Shown in pieces: positions 1-11,383 of a stretch of 64,000 nt of DNA. Each line of letters begins with the position of its first letter. The first letter of the stretch is position 1. Location: contig JAKUHH010000395.1 in assembly GCA_022701365.1 (NCBI GenBank), positions 124,001 through 188,000 on the forward strand, written 5' to 3'. Both the position numbers and the translations under genes were made by a program. A model generated the notes under the pieces. The model saw only the letters and a program-made list of their open reading frames with translations, ran no database searches and was not told the DNA's origin. The stretch comes from Mycocentrospora acerina (taxonomy: Eukaryota > Ascomycota > Dothideomycetes > Pleosporales).

Positions 1-2701
1 ACGACTTTTATCACATTATTCAGTGGCACTCACCAATTTCTCAATAATGACAGCTTAAGAACCTAATGTTGGATACGTTCAGAAACGCGTTCTAGCAGAC
101 GCGTACATGGTGGTCTGCATGAACTCTCATGCCTAATCAGGCTCGGATTATCATTGCCGAATCGACCAGTTCGGCGTGCTTAGCCTGTCGAGTTCTTGAA
201 CACTGGAGAGTAGAGTCTGGAAGCTTGAGCCGTGCACTAGCAGCCATCAGGGTTAAACGTCCGGGAGGAAGCGAGCGCGACTTGATGATGAACGCTCATG
301 TTGCACAGACGCTGGCATGGTTCTTTCAAAAATTTGACGTTACATGAGGTGGCCCGAAAGGAAATGAAGGGTCGTCGCCACCCATCCTCAAGCCGTGTGG
401 GATCCCAGAACAGGTGCATAGGGCGAGATGAAGCATGCGTATTGGTGTATCAACACGAAACTGTGGAATTGGTGGAAATCGAAGACTCGTTTCGCTGCTT
501 AGTGTGATGCCTGAACAGGAAATCAGGAATTCCGTCAGAGCTATCTTAGATTGGGCGCCATCTGACGGAAAAGGTACTGGTGCGATGGGGCAAAGCAACC
601 TTGCCGGATGCTGAAACCTGTCAGCCTTGGAAAAGCCCCGCCAGATCGCCGTAGCGCAGCAATAGCACAGCCAATTGATAATGATAGCGAGCTCTATAGC
701 ACGTGCCTAGCGGCGATGAATCAAGGGTAATCCCTAATGTTCACCTTGTTTCGTACTTTTGTAGAGACCAATGTCTAGGTATCAGTCAATTCCGCTGCAG
801 AAAGCAATACACGCGCAGCAAGGCGCAAAAGAGACGCGTTGCATATCCACCCAGAGACCTGGAACGTTATAGGGCGTGCGGATGCAGATGAATCCTGCAC
901 CAGTGCTTGGGTTTTTGCCTGATCCGGGCATGCGGTTGGTATGCCTGAAACCCGACAACATAACTTGCGCACCAAGTAATTCGGTGTACAAAGCTGTTAT
1001 GACGACCAATGGGATTAACTCTCCGAAATAGAGAACGTGCACAATAGACCCAGGGTGGCGGTGCCCAAGCTAACAAAATCCTGTACCAAGGGAGACGGTG
1101 CATTCCAATCCCGCAGCACTAAAGAAAACGCATCCAGTTTTGTGAATAATGCAATTTTTGGATAATTCGAGATCAGGCCTTATCAGCATCCATGGGAGTG
1201 GTGAAAACGTGGTCCTGCGAGATCATAGTAGTAGATCTAGTGGTACCCCGATCCAAACATTTTGTGTGTATCGAGCTAAATGTTTGTGGCGACTTTCATG
1301 ATAGATTCTAGCCGCTTCTCTGACTGCTAAACTGTATTATGGCTTTTTCGTTTGTGGGTGCAAAGGCGACTGTCTCACTACTACCCACCTGCAGTATGTG
1401 CATTGTTTAAACGACGAGGCTTGCAGTAGGGGCAAGTAGCTCGGCAGCCTCAGTCGGAGCTGTACACAGCAAAAGATCGACGGAATTGTCGAAATACATG
1501 TCCAACGAACGTGTCGGTTGTTGTGAACGGTAGTAAGGGTCGTTGAATAGAGGGAAAGCAAGTGAAGCGTCAAATGCTGTCGATCCGGGGGTAGACTAAT
1601 CTGATGTAGGTAAGCTGCTGCAGCCACTACAGCTGCCAGTACTCAGACGCAGGGCAGCAAGCAAACCTCCAGCGGCTCCGGCCTCACTTCGCAAACCCAT
1701 CCTATTCCCATCTGGCGTTGCATCGCAAAAAACTCTGAACAGCCCCCAAGATTAAGTGTGCGTCCGACCCGCTGTGTGGCGCTCGCCAAAAAAATATTCA
1801 TTCTCTACACCAGCCAGGAACATGCATTACTGATCAGTCTCGCCTCAGTCAGCCCATAGATCAGCATGGGGCTGCAGAAATGTCAGTAGATCGGTGTCGA
1901 TAGCCGAATGTGTCTCATCTGGGTTGAAGGATGCAACGTCGACACGAATTCTGGTTCCCTAAGTTGAAAAAGTGCATGCTTGCCGAGTGAGCAGGACGTA
2001 GCGAACGGAGCGGCCGATTGACGCTCCCAAAGAGTGATCAGATCGACACGGAAGATGGGTGGAGTACCGACCGGTGGAAAAAACGGTCGAAACGATGATC
2101 GCGAGGGTAAAATTGACGCGAGAACTGGGATTAGTTGTTGAGGTCGAGGATGTTGACAGGGAAGGTAGTGACGACATTTTGCCACCTTGCATTGCCTATT
2201 CGGGAGGCATCGCGTGTCTACCGATGCGTCCCAATATAATGGTCATGGATGTGTCAATTAAAGAGATAAATTAATAACCAAGAAGTAGCGAATATAGCTG
2301 GATTTTCCTGCTGATCAGTTCGCAAATGAGACAATGACATGCCGCCTCAAGCTGTTGCTATTTTCCGACATTCAAGTTTAGCAGACTCGTCGTCTGGGTA
2401 TCGGGCAATCTGACGGTCTTGCAAGTACAGACAAAACTTGAAGGCGTCATAAACATCACCATAATTTGGGAATAATTTTTTTAAAAAAAATCAACGAGCA
2501 TTCATGGTTTAGTTTGTATGGCCACGACACATTCCAAGTAGCCAACTCAATACGCAAGAATATTTTCAAATAACCTGCAAGTAAATTTCAATCAGGTTTT
2601 CCAACGCTTACATCATTTCTCGACAACCCAGCCTAGGCATTTCCACAGCCACCTTGCACAGAGCCAACGTTGCATGAATGTTACTGTTTTAGTATTCAAA
2701 G

Positions 2702-2730
2702 GATCGAGATCGAGATCGAGATCGAGATCT
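2702..2730. repeat. hexanucleotide microsatellite (GATCGA)n
   Basis: About four to five head-to-tail copies of a GATCGA-type hexamer. They lie in non-coding sequence at the left edge of the purine-rich tract. Confidence 0.85.
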
Positions 2731-3225
2731 AAAACCCTAGTCTTGTATCAATTCCAACGGCTCCCTATCATCTATCCCAACTACCAACTATACATGCGCA
2801 TACAGTACATTCAGTATCCCCATCCACGGAGACCGCTGCCTTCACGAAGAAGGAGAGAGAAAAAATAATTTCCATCTACTCATTTACACCGGATTCAATT
2901 TCGAAAAAAAAATCTTCCTCTAACAAATGGCATCATGCTCCAAGCAAGCAAAGCAAAGCATAATCATTGAAAAGTGAAGGTAACATTCTCTCAGACTCTT
3001 TTTCTTTTAAATTTAAACATGCTACAACCACAACTCTCATTCGCAAAAACAGCCATCCATCCACATTTAGTTAATTATTTACCACCGTAAATCAACCATC
3101 TATGAAAACGTGTAATTAAAAAAAAATAAGGAAACTTTCAATTGCACACCTAAATGTATGTATACACATTACACGATGACCATTCATTCACACAAACACA
3201 CACACAAACAGCATCATTTACAGGG

Positions 3226-3259
3226 AGAAGAAGAAGAAGAAAAGAAGAAGAAAAAGAGG
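3226..3259. repeat. GAA-type trinucleotide repeat
   Basis: Imperfect run of GAA/AAG triplets in the purine-rich non-coding tract. Similar runs recur nearby at about 3705-3722 and 3940-3957. Confidence 0.8.
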
Positions 3260-3430
3260 CATTGTACGAAAAGCACTTATCTACCAACTACAACTACATG
3301 TACAACCACAACCACACACAAGGAGTGAGTAACTCTCCCCTCACGGCAAAACTCCCCTAGAACCCACTTCAAGCCCACAAGAACAACACAGCGGCACTTA
3401 ATCATTCGAAAGCGATGAGAGAATAAAAAA

Positions 3431-3473
3431 ATTACATATTACATATTACATATTACTACATTACTACATTACC
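3431..3473. repeat. ATTACAT heptamer repeat degenerating to ATTACT units
   Basis: About three copies of a 7-bp ATTACAT unit, followed by shorter ATTACTAC units. The tract is AT-rich, and nothing nearby suggests a function. Confidence 0.75.
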
Positions 3474-4346
3474 ACAAGAATACTGCTACGATGCTGGTCA
3501 AGGTATCTATATAAAAGTACCAGACTACGTGAATTCATTGATTCCAGAACATACATACACACAACACAACACACATTTAGAAGAGAGAGAGAGAGAAAAA
3601 AAAAAGGAAAAAGAAATACAAACCAACCAAAAGTTTTTTTAAATATGTATATAGAAAAAAAAAGAAAAGTAGGTAAGTAAATAATAAAGCGAGGTATCTC
3701 TGAAGAAAAGAAGAAGAAGAAGGTAAAAAAAAAACATCATAACCGGGTTCTATATACCCTTACCTACTTACTTGTCTGTGTGCGCAACCTCAGCGTCAAT
3801 CGTGACATGCCAATTGTACCAGAAGATCCCCTCCCCCCCCTCCTCCCTCAAAAAAAACAGGACACCCACAATGCATGCTCAGGAAGGACAAGGAGAAGAT
3901 GCAAGCGTTTCTACCGGAAAGAAAGAAAGAAAGGGAAAAAAGAAGAAGAAGAAAATACATAGGGAAAGGGAAACTCCCTCCCCCCTTCTTCGGCTTTTGA
4001 ATAGCAAAATCATAATCTTCTGCTGGTGCAATTGAAAAAAAAAACGATGCTGAGAAGAAAAAGAAGAGAAAAGAAAAGAGAGAGAGAGAGAAGCAAATAA
4101 TTCTCAACTCCAACTCGAATTCCAAGAGGATCCTTGCGCGAAAAGCAACATGCAGATCATACACCGAGAAAGGAAAAAAACACACACTCGTAGTGGATCC
4201 CGAAAAGGACCAAAATAACAAGCGCCAGTCACACTGGTTCGCACGCGCGCCGCAGACGCCATTGCGCCACCGCTGCGATCTTGAGCCGTTAGCTTCCCAC
4301 CCAGCGCTCTGGACACGATACCGCAGAGCCGGAGACGCGTCCTGAA

Positions 4347-7228
4347 TTACGCATTGGCTCGCTTCTTGCGCATCCTGTACTCGGCTTTTGCCACGCGCAT
4401 CAGAAGCTCCTCGTCCTTGATTGGGATCCAAGACGTAAGAACCTTCATGGCGTTTTCAAAGTCTGAATCCAGAAGGATCTCCCTCGTTGCGTCGATTAGT
4501 GCGGCTGATGTGGCGTGCAGCACGTCTAGGTCACCGCTGAATTTGGAGGTCGGTGAGCTCGAATAGGAACTGTCGCCTAGCAGCATGAAAACGTCCCAAA
4601 TGCGGAGCTGAGCAGGGAACGGCAGCGAATAGTTGAAGAGAGTAAGATACCATCGTGTTCCCCAGGCTGTTGAGTGGATGTCCAACTCTTGCTACAATGT
4701 ACTAGTTAGTAAAGGTTCATGCAACAAGTCATGCAACAAGAACAGTCTACCATATTTGGCCAGCTGCCTCGAGGAACCATGCAGTGAGAACACATGGCCC
4801 ACCAAATCAACGTAAACCAAATGTACTTACCAGCTTCTGCGCGACGTCACCCCCGCGTAGCCAGTTTTGTTCAAAGTCTTCCAGAGCATCCGTGAGGCCC
4901 GAGAATCCAGATTCATACAGTCTCTCGAGGCCGCGAAGCATCCACAGACGGACCAACATGACGAAGGCTCTATCTTCTTCATAGTAGCAGAGTAGAGTAG
5001 CGGCAAGTGCGGCCATGCCCTGCACATAACCCGTCTCAGGCAGATACAGTGACATGGCGTGGAGCACGCGGAACAGCAGCCGTTGTCTATGCCTTGTCAG
5101 TTCCGTTTACGTTTGCTGCAAGGGCCCAGACTTACCCTCCCCGATACCGCCTCCTGAACATGATGTGCCGATTTATGGTACGGGGCACATCCACGTCAAT
5201 CTGCACATCCTCTGCCGAACTCTCTCCTTGTAGTTCGTAGAAGCTGTCAATCAGTTCTTCTTCGCTCGGGCTATCCGGATTTTTTTTGGCGCTGGCGGCA
5301 AGGAACGAGTACCATGCAGTCGCTCTCCAGCGATCCGGTATGCCTTTCCACGTGCGCGAGATGACTTTTGAGTCTTTGACGTCAAACTCGAAGAGCATTC
5401 CCCCTTTGCTGGCGCCTGACGTTACGACCTTGGCCATCTTGCGCCATTTCTCGTCGCGTTGAATTTCCTTTGTTCTCATGGCGAGTGCTGCTCTGCCTCC
5501 TTCTCTTCGTTCTGCGACTTCTGCTAGACCAGGCGGCAACTTCAACATGTCACTCGCCTCGTCCAGCATGCGCCGCTCTCTGTTATGCGGTAGTTTGTTC
5601 GTCATGTGCCGCAGTGGTTTCTGCGTAACTCGTGTGTTGGAGGTATGGTTGGAGAAGATTGACCTTGACGGTCTCGCCGACTTCCACGACGCTCGTCGCC
5701 TAGGCGGCTCCGGTTGGGAGTCTGTGGATTGGATCGATCGCGCTCTCGACAAGCTGCGTCCCATGTGTCGCCGCCGTGGCTCCTTTGCCACGAGCTGTAG
5801 AGACGTCGTCACGCGCTGCAGACGTGGCTCGTCGGGCCCGTCCAACCCCTCACTTTCGGGTTCGTCTTTGGATCTTGTTTTTCTCGGGATAATAAAGCCG
5901 TATCGATCAACCTCACCGCCTTCCAGGTCTGTCCAGTCTTCCAGCCCTCCAGCTCTCTCGGCGTCTGTTTTCACAATGACACTTCCCCGCCGTGAACTGA
6001 CAAACGACCTGGCGTCGTCGCGAGAGCGGTTCACAGTCAGGGAGGATGCATTGGCGGGCGCATTCAGCAGACTGCCGTCATCCAAGATGCCGCTCGTATT
6101 TACGCTGCTTGTGTCTTCGTCTGGCGCGTCCCAGTTGACGGCAGTCTCGTCCCCGTGCTTGTACATGGTGCGCACCTTGCGCGACAGCATCATCTCGTCG
6201 GTCGAGAGCACTCGTCCGCTTGTGGACCTCCCGCGGACCGTGTAACGTGACGTAGACCGCGGCGTCAAGAGCATTGGAGCGGGCGGCGTGAGCTCCTCGT
6301 GGCGCTTGGGTTGGTTTGGGGGCGGTGTCTTTGGGGTGGGCATGGCGTTTGGCGCGGGCGTCGTCTTTGGCGCGGGCGTCGTCTTTGGCGCGGGCGTCGT
6401 CTTTGGCGCGGGCGTCGTCTTTGGCGCGGGCATGGCCTCTGCGACGCGGCCCATGATCCTGCTCTGGCGGTTGGCCTTTTTGCCGCCCAGCAGCATGCTG
6501 CCGCGCTTGGTGAAGGAGACCTGCGAGGTCGCGGTGAGGTCGTCGAGGCTGCCGGTGGGGATGATGGTGTCGAGGCCGGCAAAGGAGCCCCCATTGTCGT
6601 GGCGCAGGCCGTCGAGGTCGAGCGAAGCGTGCAATGCGCCACTGTCGGGGTCGGGCGCGTGCTCGTCGTGGACGACAATGGCGGGCAGGCTGGGCGTCTT
6701 GTGCAGGCTGTGTGGCGACGGCGGGTCGTGGGCGGCGCAGTGCGACGACGCGGCCAGGGCAGAGTCGCGGCGCGTGTCGTCGTCGGCCAGCAGCGCGCCC
6801 CGCAGCGCCGACGCCTGCGGGCCTGGCGACGTTCGGGGTCGGCGAGCACTAGTGAGCCATGCGCGCGGTGCGGGGCTGCTCGACGACGAGCCACCCGCGT
6901 CGGCGGCCGTGGGCGAGAGACGGTCGCGCAAGCCCGCGCCTGCATCGCGCATGGCAACGGCACAATCGCTCATGGCAGGCAGAGGGTGCAGCCGGCGGGC
7001 ATCAAGCGGCGGCGGCGGCAGTGGCAGTGGCAGCGGCAGCGGCAGCGGAGATGGCTTGCACGTGAAATGCGAGGGCGATGGCGCAAGGGCAGGGCGCACC
7101 ACTGCGACACGCTGCGTGGGACGGCGGCGCGGAACGGGGGCGGGCAGGCGGGCGTCGGTGTCGAGGGCAAGGGCAGCGGGCACAGCAAGCACAGCGGGAC
7201 GAGGGCAGACGGCCGGCTTCGACGACAT
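4347..7228 (-). CDS. TBC domain Rab GTPase-activating protein
   Basis: Model: complement of 4347..4691, 4831..5086 and 5136..7228, giving 897 aa. Both introns have standard donors (GTAAGG and GTAAGT types), and the joined frame is open. The first ~620 residues are low-complexity, Pro/Ser/Arg-rich and lack a recognisable domain. They include about five copies of the hexapeptide APKTTP (residues ~262-293). The C-terminal ~270 residues form a TBC domain. Both catalytic fingers are visible: the arginine finger IDVDVPR (~residue 678), completed by the exon 1/2 junction, and the glutamine finger GYVQGM (~715). The protein should therefore accelerate GTP hydrolysis by a Rab in membrane trafficking; which Rab cannot be told. 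I chose the ATG at 7228 because it begins a plausible N-terminus. The frame stays open upstream to 7981, but that part is repetitive, so the start is uncertain. Confidence 0.85.
6348..6437 (-). repeat. 18-bp intragenic minisatellite encoding APKTTP repeats
   Basis: About five nearly identical 18-bp units lie in frame in the Rab-GAP gene, each coding for the hexapeptide APKTTP. The last copy diverges to an APNAMP-like unit. Near-identity at the DNA level suggests recent slippage or unequal exchange. Confidence 0.9.
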
Positions 7229-8223
7229 GCGGCGTGACGAGGGCAGATAGGGGGCTCTGCCTTCTTTAGCTGCCTCTCTGGGAGCTGCTGGCCCTTGAGG
7301 CTCGCGTCGCCAGCGCCGGGCATGGGCGCTAGTGACGCCTGCTCTCTGCCCTCGGGTCGCGCCTGCCCGCCCTCGCGCACAACATTTCGTCGCCGTCTCA
7401 CCTCGCACCTCCCCGAACCTTGTGCGAGCGCGCCAGGCGACATGCGACGTGCGGTATGCGACATGCGACATGCGGTATGCGACATGGCGACGTGAACCCC
7501 CCAACGCCAGCCGTCTCATCTGGCGGGCGTCGCCTGCCGCCTGCCCATCCCGCTTTCTTTTTCCACCAGGCCGAGCAGGGTCGGCGACGCCCCGAACGAG
7601 GAGTGGCACAGCGGTGGTGGCCTCTGCCTCTGCCTCTGCCTCTGCCCTCTGTGGGCTGTCGCGTGCAACGCCAGCCCCGCCACGGCAGCATCGCCCCTTG
7701 CGCCCCCCCTCCGCCTGAGAAGGAGGAAAGAACTGCGTGAACATGGCCTCACTGACCCACCAACCCACCACCCCCCATTCTCGCCGTCGACAAAGGCCCC
7801 TCCTTGCGCAGGCGCTGCCTCCCTTGCCCCGTGTGCGACTGCACAGCCATGCACTGCCCTCCAGCTTGCTATTCTGGGGAGCTTGCGCCCAGCACGACGA
7901 CGAGGACGGAATGAGGGAAAAGAAGAAAAGAAGTAATGCGGGCGGCGCAATGCACCGGACCGACTTGACACAAATAAGCATTTTTCAATGCGGTGATGGA
8001 CGATCGTCGACTGTCCACAGCACACCCTGCCTGCCGCTTCAGCGTGGATGATTCACTTCATTTCACGTCATTTCACTTCATTTGCCAAGCTAGTGCTCAA
8101 CATGCGCACGCCAGGGTTTACTCCATCAAGGCTAACGCATAAAACTATGACCAATAAACTTGCACAGGCACTTCTACATAGTACACCAAATCTAAACCTG
8201 CCCAAAGCAACACACTGCCCATC
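7229..8223. other. intergenic region between Rab-GAP and transcription factor genes
   Basis: GC-rich sequence upstream of the chosen Rab-GAP start, plus the 3' flank of the transcription factor gene. The 7229-7981 part continues an open minus-strand frame, but its translation is repetitive and looks non-coding. It contains two 21-bp repeats at 7441-7482 and a CT-rich stretch near 7620-7650. It probably holds the Rab-GAP promoter and leader. Confidence 0.55.
7441..7482. repeat. two 21-bp tandem repeats in Rab-GAP leader
   Basis: Two copies of a 21-bp unit (catgcgacRtgcggtatgcga) followed by a partial third. They lie upstream of the chosen Rab-GAP start codon. Confidence 0.8.
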
Positions 8224-11034
8224 TCACAGCCCAAACCCAAACCCAAACGATGTGTCTCCTTGAAACCCGCTATCGAAGATGCCAATTCCAGCCGTCACCA
8301 GGCTGTCAAACTGCCCCCAGCTCGTCAGGTCCGCCATGATATCACTCGACGGCAGATAGCTCGAATTGAAGACGGTGCTCTCTGGCGTAGGCGGCACATT
8401 GCTTCCGTAAAACGTCCCATTCAGCCCCGGACTCGCCTCGCTCTGCGGCGTCTCCGTCGGAACCGGTAGTTCATTCGGCGAGCTCGGCTTCAGCTTTTGC
8501 TGGTGTTCCGCAGCTCTTGCTCCTCTCTTGACTACTCCGCTTCCCTTCCTCACAGCCTCCAGCCGCAATTCCTCCAGCACCAGGCAATACCGCCTTGCCA
8601 GACAGTCCGTCTCACTCACGCTCTCCAGCTGCTTGTGACACTTTTGCCCCGCGTCGAAATACCCCTCGCACACGCCCGGCGCCACAATATGCTGCTGGAT
8701 GCGGTAGATGTACAGCACCACCACCGCGCAAAAGGCATAGTACTGTGTAAACCAAAATGCACGGAATAGACTGCTGCCAGTGAACACGTCGTCGACCACC
8801 TTGACAATACTCATCGCCGCCTCGAGACACGCTGTAATGTTCGCACTCGTGTCAAACTCTGGATTGAGATCTGGGTTGATCGACGGGTGGCAGGGGAGGT
8901 GTGTTAAAGAAGCGAAATTAGAGAGCAGAAATGGTCGATGTATGAGCAGCATGGCGTGGTAGTACGCAAGGTTCAACACGGAGCGTTGGCGTTGATAGAT
9001 GGGAATAAGCAGGTGAGAGTCGATGGTGGTGCTGTCATTCAGGAAACGAGAGAGCGCATGGCGCCACGACTGAAGGTCTGCCGTGTATTTTTGCGAGAGA
9101 GAGATGCGGTGCGGGAGGCTTGGAGGCCGGATCGAGTAGAGGTCCCGGAGCACAAACGAGACTATGCGTGTGAGTCTGCAGGCCTGTTAGTCGGGCTTGG
9201 CTCAAGACGGTAGATGGAGAGAGAGAGAGAGAGAGAGAGAGGTACTTGATGTGTTCAACAGGAGCCATCATTACAGAGTGGGATTTTGCCGGAAGAGGGT
9301 TCATATATGTCGGATGTAGGTCGTTGTCGTTTACGATAGTAGGGAGCTCCTATCGGCCATTAGCACAAGCAAAGCAGATTTCAAGATACCACCCACCTGA
9401 TCAATGTCCTCGTCTCTAAACGTCCTCGGTCTCCCAAGTGCTGCAGAGAGATACTTGTCCAGCGAATACGCGCACCAAAACAACCGTCTCCGACTCTCCA
9501 GCTCCACGTAATCAACCGTGCCTGAAGGATCGCACCTTCTCCCTCTATTGAGCCCAAGTGCGAATGCCAAATGGGCCGTTGTCCCAAACAAACTCCAGCA
9601 ATGATTGACCCTCGACTGTGTAAGCAGATATACGCACTGCAGCAGCCTGGCCTGCACACTCGCCAGTCTCACAGCACCGCGCTCCTTGGACAGCTGGTGT
9701 TCTGCCGCAAAAAAGTACCTCGCACTATTCACACGTCAGTTAGCACGCCCTTCTCCCACTCAACACGTCCGGAACATGCGCGCGCACCTGTCACTCAACA
9801 CTGTACTCCCCGACGGCATGTACACCTGTGCCTGCGCAAAAACAACAAACAGCAGTGCCGTCCTCGCTGCCGCATCCTCCTTGCTCTTCATGTCTCCCTG
9901 CGTCTCGTAGAATTCTTCCACCAGCTTCTCGATTGTGGGCCGGTGCAGAAAACGATGCGTTGGAGCGGCAAAATCAAAGTATCGCTCTACAAGCCGTTGG
10001 GCATCTGCTTTGGGCGGTAGAACAAAGAACGTCGTGTCGAATTCTGGGAGAGGTGCGTCGCCAAAGGTGAAGATGGACGAGGCTTGGGAAGGAGAAGAGG
10101 AACTGTCCTGGTGCAGGCGCCGTTGGATGCGCAGCAGGAAGGAAAAGGCTGAAGAGGTGCCGACATAGTGACCTTGTTGGTCGGTTTGCCCTTGGGCCGG
10201 CTCAGGCGAGTACCGGGGAGCGTCTTGTGTAGTGGTAGTGGGTGTGCTGGTTTCGAAACTGTGTTGTGTTATGGCGGGCGAAGCAGCGATTCTCGGATAC
10301 TGCAAAGACGGCGCTATTGCTTCATAAGAGAGTCTCTTGGGGTTCGATAATTGTTCTTGTGTCAGTATCCGGGGTTGCGGGCTTGAGTTCATTGCTGTTT
10401 CGTCCACCATCACCGAGGGCAATCTGCCGCGAGTATACGATGCTGTGAACTCGCACGGCAGTCCAGAACGTTGACACAGCGCGCAGGGACATCGACCAGT
10501 GCATCTTGTCTTCTTTCTAAGTTGACTGTTAGTCTACATTCCCGAGTGTTCCAGCACCATTCCTCGTAGCAGCGAACAATATGACTCCATGCCGAGCTGC
10601 AAGCTGCATCCCATCTCTTATGCCCTCATAAGCCGCATATTTTTTTTTCTGCCAAAAAAAAGAACAATTCAATTGTACTTCACATCTAAACATTCTGCAA
10701 ATCCTCTCGGAAGTAACGGAACATGTGAGTGCCCTTTTCCTCACGCCCGGACGCCACAAACATACATGTCGATCGCTACCACGTAACGTGTAATTTGGCA
10801 CAAAACTCACTTCTTACATCTATCACACGCCCGACTAACTCTCGATCTTTCCTTGTCCTCTCTCCTTCTCTTAGTCGGAGGCGACGTCTGCTCGCTAGAT
10901 TCTCCATCAGGGATCGTGTGCACAACTGCGCTTGGCGTTCCCGTCACAGCATCATGTCTGTTAGCCGACACCCACTCCTGCGAGAGTTTGGTGTCTACTG
11001 TGGGTGGTAGTTGAGGAATGCCGGTGCCTTCCAT
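8224..11034 (-). CDS. Zn2Cys6 fungal transcription factor
   Basis: Model: complement of 8224..9175, 9246..9349, 9397..9724, 9788..10516 and 10811..11034, giving 778 aa. The N-terminus is basic (TKRRRED), followed by a binuclear zinc cluster. Its cysteines are at about residues 70, 73, 80, 86, 89 and 96, with an extra one at 84, in spacing C-x2-C-x6-C-x5-C-x2-C-x6-C. The first intron (294 nt, long for this window) cuts the cluster just after the second cysteine. The middle of the protein (from about residue 190) matches the fungal-specific transcription factor domain, with segments such as ARYFFAAEHQ and the Arg-rich RRRLFWCAYSLDKY. The C-terminus is Ser/Pro-rich. It should bind CGG-type DNA sites in the nucleus. 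No co-regulated cluster lies beside it, so its targets are unknown. Confidence 0.88.
9216..9242. repeat. GA dinucleotide repeat in an intron
   Basis: A run of about thirteen GA units lies at the 5' end of the 70-nt fourth intron of the transcription factor gene. It is close to the donor site and is likely to be length-polymorphic. Confidence 0.85.
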
Positions 11035-11383
11035 CTACGACGACGAGCCTCGCTGCTAGAGAGCTCCGATAAAGTGATGGAAACGCAGAGTCAGAGATGG
11101 CTGGTGAAAGCGCGGAAAAGTGCCGGATATGTACCTTCTATGATTGGCTTTTGAACAAGTGGGGGGCCGGGGCCAATCACCTGTCATTGGTCGCTTACTG
11201 TACCTGCTCAACAAACATAGGTACTTTTTGTTTCTTTGCTCAAGTCATGCATTCCTACTGTTTTCAATATCTAGAAGGCTATAGCTATCCAAGTCATAAT
11301 GATTTTTTTTTAAAAAACTCCAAATCCGGATATAGACGACGCTACAAATAGACAAAAAGACCCACGCTGTTCATCAACACACC
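11035..11383. other. intergenic region, transcription factor promoter
   Basis: 349 bp between the SCOT stop codon and the transcription factor start, both minus-strand genes. It should hold the SCOT 3' UTR and the regulator's promoter. I see no further gene. Confidence 0.6.

Larger units (their letters stand above)
1..4346. other. non-coding region with purine-rich repeat tract
   Basis: No open reading frame here has recognisable protein features; the longest frames are short and lack conserved motifs. From about 2680 to 4110 the plus strand becomes strongly A- and purine-rich, with many simple repeats (hexamer, GAA, 7-mer, GA and poly-A tracts). The last part probably holds the 3' UTR of the minus-strand Rab-GAP gene that ends at 4347. 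A TATATAAA string at about 3509-3516 has no gene downstream on its strand. The left 2.3 kb looks like ordinary unique sequence with no detectable gene. Confidence 0.6.

Noticed and set aside
3796..4431. 211-codon minus-strand frame
   Set aside because: Phe/Ser-rich translation of the purine-rich repeat tract. It overlaps the end of the Rab-GAP coding region in another frame.
5478..7250. Long plus-strand frames (255, 320 and 312 codons) opposite the Rab-GAP gene
   Set aside because: They overlap each other and lie antisense to a well-supported TBC protein in GC-rich sequence. Their products are low-complexity, and splice and domain evidence supports only the minus strand.
7229..7981. Upstream extension of the Rab-GAP frame by 251 codons
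   Set aside because: The frame is open, but the product is repetitive (from 21-bp and CT repeats), lacks conserved features, and a good ATG lies at 7228.
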